In this document: positions 49,895 through 57,793 of the stretch, in pieces | Position numbering within the stretch: position 1 is the stretch's first letter | How the letters are laid out: every line of letters starts with the position of its first letter | Position numbers and translations under genes: made by a program | Origin: Gammaproteobacteria bacterium | GTDB lineage: Bacteria > Pseudomonadota > Gammaproteobacteria > Steroidobacterales > Woeseiaceae | Direction: 5' to 3' | NCBI GenBank assembly: GCA_030429005.1 | Contig: JAUIDP010000003.1 | Location: 1-64,000, forward strand | DNA length: 64,000 nucleotides | The notes under the pieces: generated by a model | What the model was told of the DNA's origin: nothing | Databases searched by the model: none | Seen by the model: the letters and a program-made list of their open reading frames with translations, nothing else

Positions 49895-51238
49895 ATGACA
49901 TCAACAGATAAAAATATCCCGGTGGTTGCCCAATCCGACGTCGTGGTTGTCGGCGGCGGCGCGGCAGGTGTGACGGCCGCCGTCTCGGCAGCCCGCAATG
50001 GTTGCTCGGTAACTTTGCTCGAGCGGTATCACCACCTGGGCGGCATGGCCTCCGGTGGCATGGTGCTGGTGCTCGACGACATGGTCAACGGCAAGGAAAT
50101 TGTCGTATCCGGCATCGTCGACGAGTTTGTTGCGCGTATGCAAAAAGAAGGCATGGCAGTTGTGCCGCCGGAAGAAGACCGCTACGCGAGCGATGAGATG
50201 TACCGCAAATGGGCGCGCTGGGGCGTGCACGATTTCCACCAGGCGCAGAAACCGCAGCCGATCGTATATGCCTGTGCGTTCGACCCGGATGCCTGGAAAC
50301 GTACATCGCTCGACCTGGTGCGCGAAAACAATATCAACCTGCGGCTGCACAGCTGGTTCAGCGATGCCATTGTCGAGGACGGGGCCGTCAAGGGCGTTAT
50401 CTGCCAGACCAAGATGGGTCGCCAGGCAATTCGCGGCGATATCGTCATCGACACGACCGGAGACTGTGACGTGGCGATGGCCGCTGGCGCGGATTTCTCG
50501 CAGGGCCAGTACATTGTCACGACGGTGTTCCGGCTGGCAAACGTCGACACCGACGAGGCCGAGCGCTTCGAGCACGAAGAGCCGGAAGAATTTGCAAAGA
50601 TCAATCGCCAGGCGCGGCGCATCATCGGCGGTGCCTGGGAAATGTGGTGGCTGAAGACACCCATTCCCGGTGTCGTCTGGTGCAACTGTCCGCACATGCC
50701 GGGTTATGACGGCGTCTCGGTCGAAGACCTGACGAAAGCCGAGTACGAAGGGCGCGAGCGCATGATGGGGCTGTTCGAATACGTCCGCGAAAACATGCCC
50801 GGCTTCAAGCAGTCTTACATGCTGGGCGCCGCTGAGCAGGTCGGCGTACGGACGACGCGCATGCTCCAGGGTGAGTATGTCGTGACCAAGGACGATATCG
50901 TCAATCGCCGCTATTTCGAGGATACCGTCTGTCGCGGTCGCGACTACTACACGCCGTACCGGGCGTTGTTGCCGAGACAGGTCGACCAGTTGATCGTTGC
51001 CGGCCGGCACTACTCCGCCGAGCCGGAAGCGCAAAAGCGCTCGCGCGAGATACCGCCGTGCATGGTACAGGGAGAGGTCGCCGGCATCGCTGCATCACTG
51101 GCGTTGCAGGAAAACAGCATGATTCGTGACGTCGACTATCGCAAAATCCAGAAACAGATGCGTGCCCAGGGCGCGGATCCGGGGGACATTCCATCGGCCA
51201 ATGCGACCGGAGTCGACTCGCTCGCGCAAAGTGCCTGA
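49895..51238 (+). CDS. FAD-dependent oxidoreductase (FAD_oxidored type)
   Basis: The 447-residue cytoplasmic flavoprotein begins with the dinucleotide-binding fold VVVVGGGAAGVTAAVSAARN, then HHLGGMASGGM and a DIVIDTTGDCDVAMAAGADF block that closes the FAD site. The C-terminal AGRHYSAEPEAQKRSREIPP stretch is typical of FAD_oxidored proteins related to fumarate-reductase and glucose-inhibited-division folds. A covalent flavin site is not obvious. It is the first gene of an operon with a CoA transferase, an enoyl-CoA hydratase and a ferredoxin, so it probably oxidises a small carboxylated or ring substrate. The substrate cannot be read from the sequence. Confidence 0.85.
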   Translation: MTSTDKNIPVVAQSDVVVVGGGAAGVTAAVSAARNGCSVTLLERYHHLGGMASGGMVLVLDDMVNGKEIVVSGIVDEFVARMQKEGMAVVPPEEDRYASDEMYRKWARWGVHDFHQAQKPQPIVYACAFDPDAWKRTSLDLVRENNINLRLHSWFSDAIVEDGAVKGVICQTKMGRQAIRGDIVIDTTGDCDVAMAAGADFSQGQYIVTTVFRLANVDTDEAERFEHEEPEEFAKINRQARRIIGGAWEMWWLKTPIPGVVWCNCPHMPGYDGVSVEDLTKAEYEGRERMMGLFEYVRENMPGFKQSYMLGAAEQVGVRTTRMLQGEYVVTKDDIVNRRYFEDTVCRGRDYYTPYRALLPRQVDQLIVAGRHYSAEPEAQKRSREIPPCMVQGEVAGIAASLALQENSMIRDVDYRKIQKQMRAQGADPGDIPSANATGVDSLAQSA

Positions 51239-51260
51239 TTACCGGGGGGTAACCGAAAAA

Positions 51261-52430
51261 ATGAAGCAATCAACCAACTTGCCGCTCGACGGAATTCGTG
51301 TCATCGACTTTACACAGGTCATGATGGGGCCGTCTGCCACGCAGATGCTGGCCGACTTCGGTGCGGACGTCATCAAGATTGAAAACCCGCGCGGCGGAGA
51401 CCTGTCACGCACCGCATTCGGTGCGACGGACGAGGAAGGCCTGAACAACCCGGTGTTTTGTAGTTTGAACCGGAACAAGCGTTCACTGGCGCTGAACCTG
51501 CGCGAGGAGGCCAACAAGCAGGTCGTCCACGATCTTATTCGCGGCGCCGATGTCGTGGTCAGCAATTTCCGGGCCGGCGTCATGGACCGTATCGGCTTCG
51601 GTTTCGAGAAATGCCGTGAATTGAATCCGCGCATTATCTGGGCCAGCGGCAGCGGCTATGGCCCCACCGGGCCGTACGCCCACAAGGGCGGCCAGGATGT
51701 GCTGGCGCAGGCCATGAGTGGCGTCATGATGCGCCGCGCGGACGAATCGGTACCGATGTCGATCTATCCGACGGCATTGTGCGACTACACGGCCGGCATG
51801 CACCTGGTGCAGGCAATTCTGGCGGCGCTGATCGGTGTCGCGAAAACCGGCGAGGGCCAGAGCGTCGAAGTGTCGCTGTACGATTCAATGATTGCCATGC
51901 AGATGCAGGAGGCGACCTGTCACCTGCACAATGGCAAGGAAATCAACTGGGCAGAGATGCCGCTGACCGGTGTGTTTCCCACTGAAGATGGCGCGCTGGT
52001 GCTGGTCGGTGCCTTCAAGGAAAACCCGCTGCTCGACATCTGCAACGTGCTCGGCATCGAGGACCTGTCGCAGGAGTACCCGAATCTTGCCGCGCAGCGC
52101 GAGGGCAAAGCCTACCTGCAACAACGCTTTCGCGACGAGTTTGCGAAGAACTCGACGGCGCACTGGATTGGTGCGCTCGAAGCGGCGGACCTGCTCTGCG
52201 CGCCGGTCAGGAATCTCGCAGAGGTACTCGAGGACGAGCAGACCAGGACCAATGAAATGATCGTCGAGTTCGAACACCCGATCAACGGCCGGATGCAGAC
52301 GATTGCCTGCCCGATTCATTTTTCGGCAATCGATTGTGGTGTGCGCATGGCGCCGCCGCGGCTCGGCGAGCACAACGACGAGATTCTCGCTGAACTGGAT
52401 GGTGCAACGGCGGAACGGGCGAGCGCCTGA
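51261..52430 (+). CDS. CaiB/BaiF-family CoA transferase
   Basis: The 389-residue protein has the family III CoA-transferase pattern: LPLDGIRVIDFTQVMMGPSA at the start, FGADVIKIENPRGGDLSR, and catalytic Asp in VEVSLYDSMIAMQ. The large domain has the interlocked fold with GKAYLQQRFRDEF near the C-terminus. It moves CoA from a donor acyl-CoA to the operon's carboxylic acid, activating it for the hydratase encoded next. It starts 22 bp after the FAD gene and its stop shares one base with the next ATG, so these are co-translated. Confidence 0.93.
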   Translation: MKQSTNLPLDGIRVIDFTQVMMGPSATQMLADFGADVIKIENPRGGDLSRTAFGATDEEGLNNPVFCSLNRNKRSLALNLREEANKQVVHDLIRGADVVVSNFRAGVMDRIGFGFEKCRELNPRIIWASGSGYGPTGPYAHKGGQDVLAQAMSGVMMRRADESVPMSIYPTALCDYTAGMHLVQAILAALIGVAKTGEGQSVEVSLYDSMIAMQMQEATCHLHNGKEINWAEMPLTGVFPTEDGALVLVGAFKENPLLDICNVLGIEDLSQEYPNLAAQREGKAYLQQRFRDEFAKNSTAHWIGALEAADLLCAPVRNLAEVLEDEQTRTNEMIVEFEHPINGRMQTIACPIHFSAIDCGVRMAPPRLGEHNDEILAELDGATAERASA

Positions 52431-53209
52431 TGGCCGTCAATTTCTCGCTGCAAGACCACGTTGCGCACGTGCGCATCGATCGCGCGGATCGAATGAATGC
52501 GGTCGACGAAGCGACAGCGGACGAACTCGAACAGATCTGGCAGCGCATCGAGGGGGACAACGACGTACGCGTGGTTGTCCTGACCGGCGCGGGCGAAAAA
52601 GCATTTTGTGCCGGCGCCGATATGAAAGCCGGCGGCGCAACCCGAACCGGACTCGAGTACTGGGCGCATGCGCGGCCGGGTGGCTTCGGCGGGCTGACAC
52701 TGAGGAAGTCGCTGCACGTTCCGGTAATCGCTCGCGTCAATGGCCTCGCCGTTGGCGGCGGCTTCGAACTGGTGCTGGGCTGTGACATCGTCGTGGCGGC
52801 GGAGCACGCTTCATTCGGCCTGCCGGAGGCACGCGTCGGCCGGATGCCGATGGACGGCGGCATGCTGGTACTGCCCCGTTTGATACCACAGAAGATCGCG
52901 ATGGGCATGCTGCTGACGGGCAATCGAATCTCGGCGCAGGACGCCGCGGAATACGGTCTGGTCAACGAGGTCGTGCCAGCGGCCGAACTCGACGAGGCAG
53001 TCGATCGCTGGGTTACACAAATTCTGAAGTGTGCCCCGCTGTCGGTGAAGGCCATCAAGGAATGTGTCAAGGAGACCAGCGACCTGTCGCTGGACGAAGC
53101 GATGGCAAAGCGCCTGCCATCACTGATCGCGGCGCTGGAGTCCGAGGACGGCGAGGAAGGGCCGCGTGCATTTCGTGAAAAACGGGACCCGGTCTGGAAG
53201 GGACGCTAG
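52430..53209 (+). CDS. Enoyl-CoA hydratase/isomerase
   Basis: The 259-residue crotonase-fold enzyme has the oxyanion-hole loops AFCAGADMKAGG and NGLAVGGGFELVLGCDIVVA, the acid/base Glu in GLPEARVGRMPMDGG, and the usual C-terminal KECVKETSDLSLDEAM helix. It hydrates or isomerises a CoA thioester, presumably the product of the preceding CoA transferase. It overlaps the CoA-transferase stop by one base, and the ferredoxin start follows on the next base after its stop. The exact substrate is open. Confidence 0.92.
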   Translation: MAVNFSLQDHVAHVRIDRADRMNAVDEATADELEQIWQRIEGDNDVRVVVLTGAGEKAFCAGADMKAGGATRTGLEYWAHARPGGFGGLTLRKSLHVPVIARVNGLAVGGGFELVLGCDIVVAAEHASFGLPEARVGRMPMDGGMLVLPRLIPQKIAMGMLLTGNRISAQDAAEYGLVNEVVPAAELDEAVDRWVTQILKCAPLSVKAIKECVKETSDLSLDEAMAKRLPSLIAALESEDGEEGPRAFREKRDPVWKGR

Positions 53210-53449
53210 GTGACATTCGTCATCATGTCGCCGTGCGTCGGCATCAAGGATGGCCGCTGCGTCGATGTCTGTCCGGTCGACTGTATTCACGAAGGCGAAA
53301 CGATGTTTTATATCGACCCGGAAGAGTGCATCGCCTGTGCCTTGTGCGAGACGATCTGCCCGGTCGATGCAATCCGGCACATCGAGGACGTTCCGGAAGA
53401 AGAACAGGCTTACATAAAAATTAACGCGGATTTCTTTAACAAACCCTGA
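53210..53449 (+). CDS. 7Fe ferredoxin ([3Fe-4S][4Fe-4S])
   Basis: The 79-residue ferredoxin starts at GTG 53210, giving the family's MTFVIM N-terminus. The first cluster motif CVGIKDGRCVDVCP has Cys-x7-Cys-x3-Cys, the spacing of a [3Fe-4S] site, and the second CIACALCETICP has Cys-x2-Cys-x2-Cys-x3-Cys for the [4Fe-4S] site. This is the FdxA/Azotobacter FdI arrangement. It likely feeds electrons to or from the FAD oxidoreductase of the same operon. It starts on the base after the hydratase stop. Confidence 0.92.
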   Translation: MTFVIMSPCVGIKDGRCVDVCPVDCIHEGETMFYIDPEECIACALCETICPVDAIRHIEDVPEEEQAYIKINADFFNKP

Positions 53450-53459
53450 GAGGGCAGCC

Positions 53460-54362
53460 TTGTCGAACCAGACCCTGAGCGGTGTATTTGCTGCCGTGCC
53501 GACACCAGTTGCTCCGGACCACTCACCGGAGCTTGCCTTGTTCATGGAGCACTGCGAGTGGGTACTCGACAACGGTTGTGACGGGCTGAATGTGCTCGGA
53601 TCAACCGGCGAGGCGAGTTCGTTCCCGGGCAGTGTGCGCGCTGCAATCATGCGCGATGTCGCCGCGTCGACGCTTGCCCGGTCGCAATTGATGGTCGGCA
53701 CCGGCACGCCGGCATTGGCGGACACTATAGAGTTGACTCGGCTTGCTGCGGAGCTGGGGTTTGATGCCGCGCTGGTGCTGCCGCCGTTCTACTACGCCCC
53801 GGTTACCGATGACGGTCTGTTCGAGTACTTCCGGCAGGTCATCGATGCGGTCGGGGCAAGCGACATCGGCATTTACCTCTACAACTTTCCACAAATGACG
53901 GGGCTGAGTTTTTCCACCGGCTTTGTCGAACGGCTACTGGCTGCCTACCCGGATCGTGTGCGCGGCATGAAGGACTCGTCCGGCGACCTGGGTTATACCG
54001 ATATGATGGCGACAACCTTCGCGGGCTCTCTGGACGTGTTTCCGGGCAGTGAAGCGACGTTGCCGGATGCGGTGGCAAAGGGCTATGCCGGCTGTATCTC
54101 GGCTTCGGTCAATGCCACGGCCAGGCTGGCCGGCGCCGTCTGGCGCAGCCGCGAAGACGTTGCCGCGGAGGATGCTGACAGCTTGCGCTCATTGCGGACT
54201 GCCATCCAGTCGGTGCCGATCGTCGCTGCCGCGAAGCACCTGACCGCGGCGCGCACCGGCAAAGACACCTGGCTGCGGATGGTGCCGCCGCTGACAGCAT
54301 TGAGCGATGCACAGCAGCAACAGATGCAGACGGTCGCCAGTGAGCTCGGATTCGGAACCTGA
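53460..54362 (+). CDS. DHDPS/NAL-family lyase (aldolase)
   Basis: The 300-residue TIM-barrel enzyme has NVLGSTGEASSF (substrate carboxyl loop), the catalytic Tyr in YLYNFPQMTGL, and the Schiff-base Lys in RGMKDSSGDLGY. These are the marks of the dihydrodipicolinate synthase/N-acetylneuraminate lyase family. In a catabolic operon it more likely cleaves or forms a keto-acid bond than makes lysine precursors. The start is TTG 53460, 11 bp after the ferredoxin stop. Lysine biosynthesis (dapA) is unlikely because of the context, but cannot be excluded from sequence alone. Confidence 0.88.
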   Translation: MSNQTLSGVFAAVPTPVAPDHSPELALFMEHCEWVLDNGCDGLNVLGSTGEASSFPGSVRAAIMRDVAASTLARSQLMVGTGTPALADTIELTRLAAELGFDAALVLPPFYYAPVTDDGLFEYFRQVIDAVGASDIGIYLYNFPQMTGLSFSTGFVERLLAAYPDRVRGMKDSSGDLGYTDMMATTFAGSLDVFPGSEATLPDAVAKGYAGCISASVNATARLAGAVWRSREDVAAEDADSLRSLRTAIQSVPIVAAAKHLTAARTGKDTWLRMVPPLTALSDAQQQQMQTVASELGFGT

Positions 54363-54378
54363 CCACGAGAGAACAACA

Positions 54379-55761
54379 ATGACAACGGACACCGAGGACA
54401 ACAGCAAGCAATACCCGAAGCCCGTTTACGCCTGGTACGTGGTTGTGCTGATGATGTTCTTCTATGTCCTGTCGTTCATGGACCGGCAGATCATTGCCGT
54501 GTTGCTCGATCCCATCAAGACGGATCTCGAACTGACCGATGTACAGATCAGCCTGATCGGCGGTGTCTCGTTCGGCCTGTTCTACTCGGTTGTTGGCATA
54601 TTCATCGGGCGGCTGGCTGACTCGATGAATCGGCCGGCGCTGATCGCTATGGGCGTTTTCGTCTGGAGCCTGACGACTGCGCTGTGCGGCCTGGCCGGAA
54701 AATTCTGGCAGCTGCTGTTGCTGCGCATGGGCGTCGGGCTTGGCGAGGCTGCATTGCTGCCGTCGACCGTCTCGTTGCTGAAGGACTATTTCCCGCCGGC
54801 GCGCATTGCGACACCCACAAGCGTATTCCTGTTCGGCGCACCCATCGGTATCGGGCTCGCGTTCGCGGCGGGCGGCTTCATGTACACCGTGGCGCAAGAC
54901 ATCACGGCGGCGGATGGCTGGAACGATGTGTTTTTCATTGGCGGATCAGCGGCGTGGAAGCTCGTGCTGCTGTTTCTCGGCGTCGTCGGTATGGTGATGA
55001 CGCTCGGCATGATCACAGTGCGTGAGCCGCGGACGGCGAATGCTTCTGCGCAACAACAGCAGGCGGCACATGGGCTGAAAGCCGCCGAAGCGGCCCGGAT
55101 GTCCGACGTGCGTGACTACGCCGAACGCCACTGGCTGCCGATACTGTCGCTGTATGTCGGCATGGCCCTGATCTCGCTGGCCGCCTACGCGCAGGGATTC
55201 TGGGATGTCACGTACCTGACGCGTACTTATGGCGGGGAGATCGGCCCGGTTTCATTCATGTATGGCATGGTGCAGATGTTTGCCGGCATGGCCGGCATGT
55301 TTCTGGGCGGTTTTACCGCTGACCGGATGACGCGTCGCGGAGTTGAAGGCTCGAGCTTCAAGTTGGTGACGGTTGGCGCCGCCATTGCGACGCCGTTTGC
55401 GTTCGCCTATGCGCTGGCGGGTGAGGAACAGTATTCGTTGTGGCTGATGGTTGGCACGATTTTCGGCACGAACATCTGTTTTGCCTGTGCGGCGTCCGCG
55501 ATGCAGCGCATGTACCCGGTCGCCATGCTCGGTCTCGCCGCCGGCGTCTACTTTTTCATGTCCAATGCCGTAGGGCTGATGGTCGGACCGACGGCCGTTG
55601 CCGCTATCACCGACTATGCATTTGGCGATCCGCAGAAGGTTGGCTATTCGCTGTCCATCGTCGGCGGTACGGCACGCCTGCTGGCCTTTTTGTGTTTCGT
55701 GGCAGGCCTCGGCGCGTATGTCCGCTTGCTGCGCGAGCGCGAGGGCAAACCCGCTGCCTAG
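54379..55761 (+). CDS. MFS transporter (Spinster-like)
   Basis: The 460-residue protein has about 12 helices with the opening VYAWYVVVLMMFFYVLSFMD, then QIIAVLLDPIKTDLELTD and a GIFIGRLADSMNRPALIAMG loop as in Spinster-type and aromatic-acid exporters. It is the last gene of the catabolic operon and probably imports the substrate or exports an intermediate. ATG 54379 is preceded by GAGAGAAC with a weak Shine-Dalgarno. It ends 4 bp into the convergent CpdB-like gene. Confidence 0.9.
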   Translation: MTTDTEDNSKQYPKPVYAWYVVVLMMFFYVLSFMDRQIIAVLLDPIKTDLELTDVQISLIGGVSFGLFYSVVGIFIGRLADSMNRPALIAMGVFVWSLTTALCGLAGKFWQLLLLRMGVGLGEAALLPSTVSLLKDYFPPARIATPTSVFLFGAPIGIGLAFAAGGFMYTVAQDITAADGWNDVFFIGGSAAWKLVLLFLGVVGMVMTLGMITVREPRTANASAQQQQAAHGLKAAEAARMSDVRDYAERHWLPILSLYVGMALISLAAYAQGFWDVTYLTRTYGGEIGPVSFMYGMVQMFAGMAGMFLGGFTADRMTRRGVEGSSFKLVTVGAAIATPFAFAYALAGEEQYSLWLMVGTIFGTNICFACAASAMQRMYPVAMLGLAAGVYFFMSNAVGLMVGPTAVAAITDYAFGDPQKVGYSLSIVGGTARLLAFLCFVAGLGAYVRLLREREGKPAA

Positions 55762-57704
55762 AATGCGAGGCGGTACTTCGTCGAGCCGTTCTCGTTTTCG
55801 CCGATTTTGCTGATCGGCGAGTCGGCGCCGATAGTCGCCGCAGCGCGCGGTGACGAAGAGAACGTTACGACGACTTCGTCATTGATGGGTGCAAACGACC
55901 AGTTGCCATCGGCGCTGGGGTCCAGCGTCTTCAGGTCAAAGATGTAGTCGGCCAGGATGTCGCGATTCGTGTCGGGTGCGGAAATGATGATATTGCTGCC
56001 ATCGAGTCCCGGAAAACCACCGCCGCCATCGGCGCGATAGTTGTTGGTCGCGACGATGAACTGCTGCGCGGGATCGATTGGCTCGCCGGCATAGCGCAGG
56101 TCCTGTATGCGGTGGCTGTCGGCGTTGATCAGCGTACCGTCCGGGCTGTATCGCGGCGGCCGGGTGACGTCAATGCGGTAGCTGACACCGTCGATGACAT
56201 CGAAATTGAAACTGGCGAAACCCGGCGCGATCAGTTCCTGCTCGACGTTGCTATCCGGGTCTATCTGGCTGAAAAGACCCGCTGACATTTCCAGCCATTC
56301 CCGCACTTCGGCACCACTGACCGTCACCGCGCGCAGCGTGTTCGGATACAGGTACAGATCGGCGATATGCTTGAGCGCGATTTCTCCGGCCGGAATCTCC
56401 GTGTAGTAGTCGCGGCCGCCGCGCCCGCCTGTCTTGAACGGTGCGCTGGCAGAAAGCACCGGCAGTTCCGCGTACTCGGTGCCCTGCACGAGGCGTTCGA
56501 CGTAGCGCTTCTGGGCATTCGTAATAACCTGGACCGACGGGTCGTCCTGCACCAGTGCAAAGTAGCTGTTGATCGGCGCGGTAACCTCGCCGACGCCGGT
56601 ACGCACAAAATCGATTGTCGCCTGGTGTTCTTCCTGTACCGCTGACAGTATCTCCTCGACCGGCTCGACCAGAGGCACGACCTTGCCTTCATCGAGACGG
56701 TAAATGGGTCGGGTAGCGCCGCGGCTGCCGACGACGCGCCAGTCACCGCCGGGTGTGACCGCGAGCTCGAGGTCGACGTAACCGAGATGGCTGCCCCAGA
56801 AACCCGGCATCGTCGCTGCAACCCCGTTGATCGTGCCGGCCTCGAGGTCGACACCTGCAATATCGACGTAGGTGTCGCTCGGGAATACGCGGTGGCTGTG
56901 ACCGAACATGATCGCGTCGATGTCCGGCACCTGCGACAGGTAGTACGTCGTCTGTTCCTCCATGCCTTCGCGCGTGGCTGTTGAAATGCCGGAGTGCGGA
57001 ATCGCAACGACGATGTCGGCGCCTTCCGCTTTCATTTTCGGCACCAGCTCGGCCGCTGTATCGACGACGTCGTGTGCCACGACCCGGCCGCGCAGGTTGC
57101 TCCGGTCCCATTGCATGATCTGCGGCGGTACGAAGCCGATAAAACCGATCGTGATCGGGTGTTTACTGCCGTCTTCCGCCGTCAGAAGTCGGTCGACCAG
57201 CAGGTACTGCCGGAAGTAGGGTACGTCGTTGCTTAGGTCGTCATCGCCGTCGTCATGAAAGACGTTGGCCGAGATATACGGAAAATTCGCGCCGGCGATG
57301 CTCTTCTCGAGAAACTCCAGGCCGTAGTTGAATTCATGGTTGCCGATATTGCCGACCGTGTAGTCCAGCAGGTTCATCGCCTTGTAAACCGGGTGCACGG
57401 CGTCGTCCTGCAGGCCGCGATGACGAGCCATGAAGTCGCCCAGCGGGTTGCCCTGCAACAGGTCGCCGTTGTCGACGAGGACATGGTTCGGCACTTCTTC
57501 CCGCGCGGCGGCCAGCAGCGCTGCTGTACGCGCCAGGCCGACCGTTGCCGAAGGCTGGTCCTGGAAATAGTCGTAGTCGACGACGTGCATGTGCACGTCG
57601 GAGGTCTCGAGAATTCGCAAGTGTACCTGCGCGTCCTCTTGCTGCGAGCAGGCGGCTGCGGCAAACAGCATAGCCAGCAGGTAACAGTTGCGACGAGAAT
57701 GCAT
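55758..57704 (-). CDS. cpdB: CpdB-like 2',3'-cyclic-nucleotide phosphodiesterase/3'-nucleotidase lipoprotein
   Basis: The 648-residue protein nearly matches E. coli CpdB in length and has its two domains. Motif I ETSDVHMHVVDYDYF keeps Asp36-x-His38; later motifs GNIGNHEFNYGLEFL and FGHSHRVFP are standard. The C-terminal domain has TNNYRADGGGGFPGL for nucleotide binding. Unlike E. coli CpdB, a lipobox AAAC (Cys19) anchors it. It hydrolyses 2',3'-cyclic nucleotides, RNase products, to 3'-nucleotides and nucleosides, and so feeds the deoA/nupC/rih genes that are divergent from it, 89 bp away. Confidence 0.9.
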   Translation of the reverse strand: MHSRRNCYLLAMLFAAAACSQQEDAQVHLRILETSDVHMHVVDYDYFQDQPSATVGLARTAALLAAAREEVPNHVLVDNGDLLQGNPLGDFMARHRGLQDDAVHPVYKAMNLLDYTVGNIGNHEFNYGLEFLEKSIAGANFPYISANVFHDDGDDDLSNDVPYFRQYLLVDRLLTAEDGSKHPITIGFIGFVPPQIMQWDRSNLRGRVVAHDVVDTAAELVPKMKAEGADIVVAIPHSGISTATREGMEEQTTYYLSQVPDIDAIMFGHSHRVFPSDTYVDIAGVDLEAGTINGVAATMPGFWGSHLGYVDLELAVTPGGDWRVVGSRGATRPIYRLDEGKVVPLVEPVEEILSAVQEEHQATIDFVRTGVGEVTAPINSYFALVQDDPSVQVITNAQKRYVERLVQGTEYAELPVLSASAPFKTGGRGGRDYYTEIPAGEIALKHIADLYLYPNTLRAVTVSGAEVREWLEMSAGLFSQIDPDSNVEQELIAPGFASFNFDVIDGVSYRIDVTRPPRYSPDGTLINADSHRIQDLRYAGEPIDPAQQFIVATNNYRADGGGGFPGLDGSNIIISAPDTNRDILADYIFDLKTLDPSADGNWSFAPINDEVVVTFSSSPRAAATIGADSPISKIGENENGSTKYRLAF

Positions 57705-57759
57705 TGGCAGCGCCCGGGTGTTTGAGTTGGGGACTTCGAGACTAGCACTGCTGCCGGTG

Positions 57760-57777
57760 TTACGAAACGGTTGGTAA
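57760..57777. promoter_or_regulatory. LacI/PurR-like operator candidate upstream of deoA
   Basis: TTACGAAACGGTTGGTAA is an 18-bp imperfect palindrome (14 of 18 positions symmetric) with a central CG, the layout of LacI-family operators such as those of PurR and CytR. It lies 16 bp upstream of the deoA ATG and 55 bp from the cpdB start, so it could control both. The regulator is not in the window. Confidence 0.35.
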
Positions 57778-57793
57778 GCAGATAGAATAAGGC

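Noticed and set aside
53460-54362. DHDPS-family gene as dapA of lysine biosynthesis
   Set aside because: The operon context is catabolic (CoA transferase, hydratase, transporter) and no other lysine or diaminopimelate gene is near. The general family name is kept.
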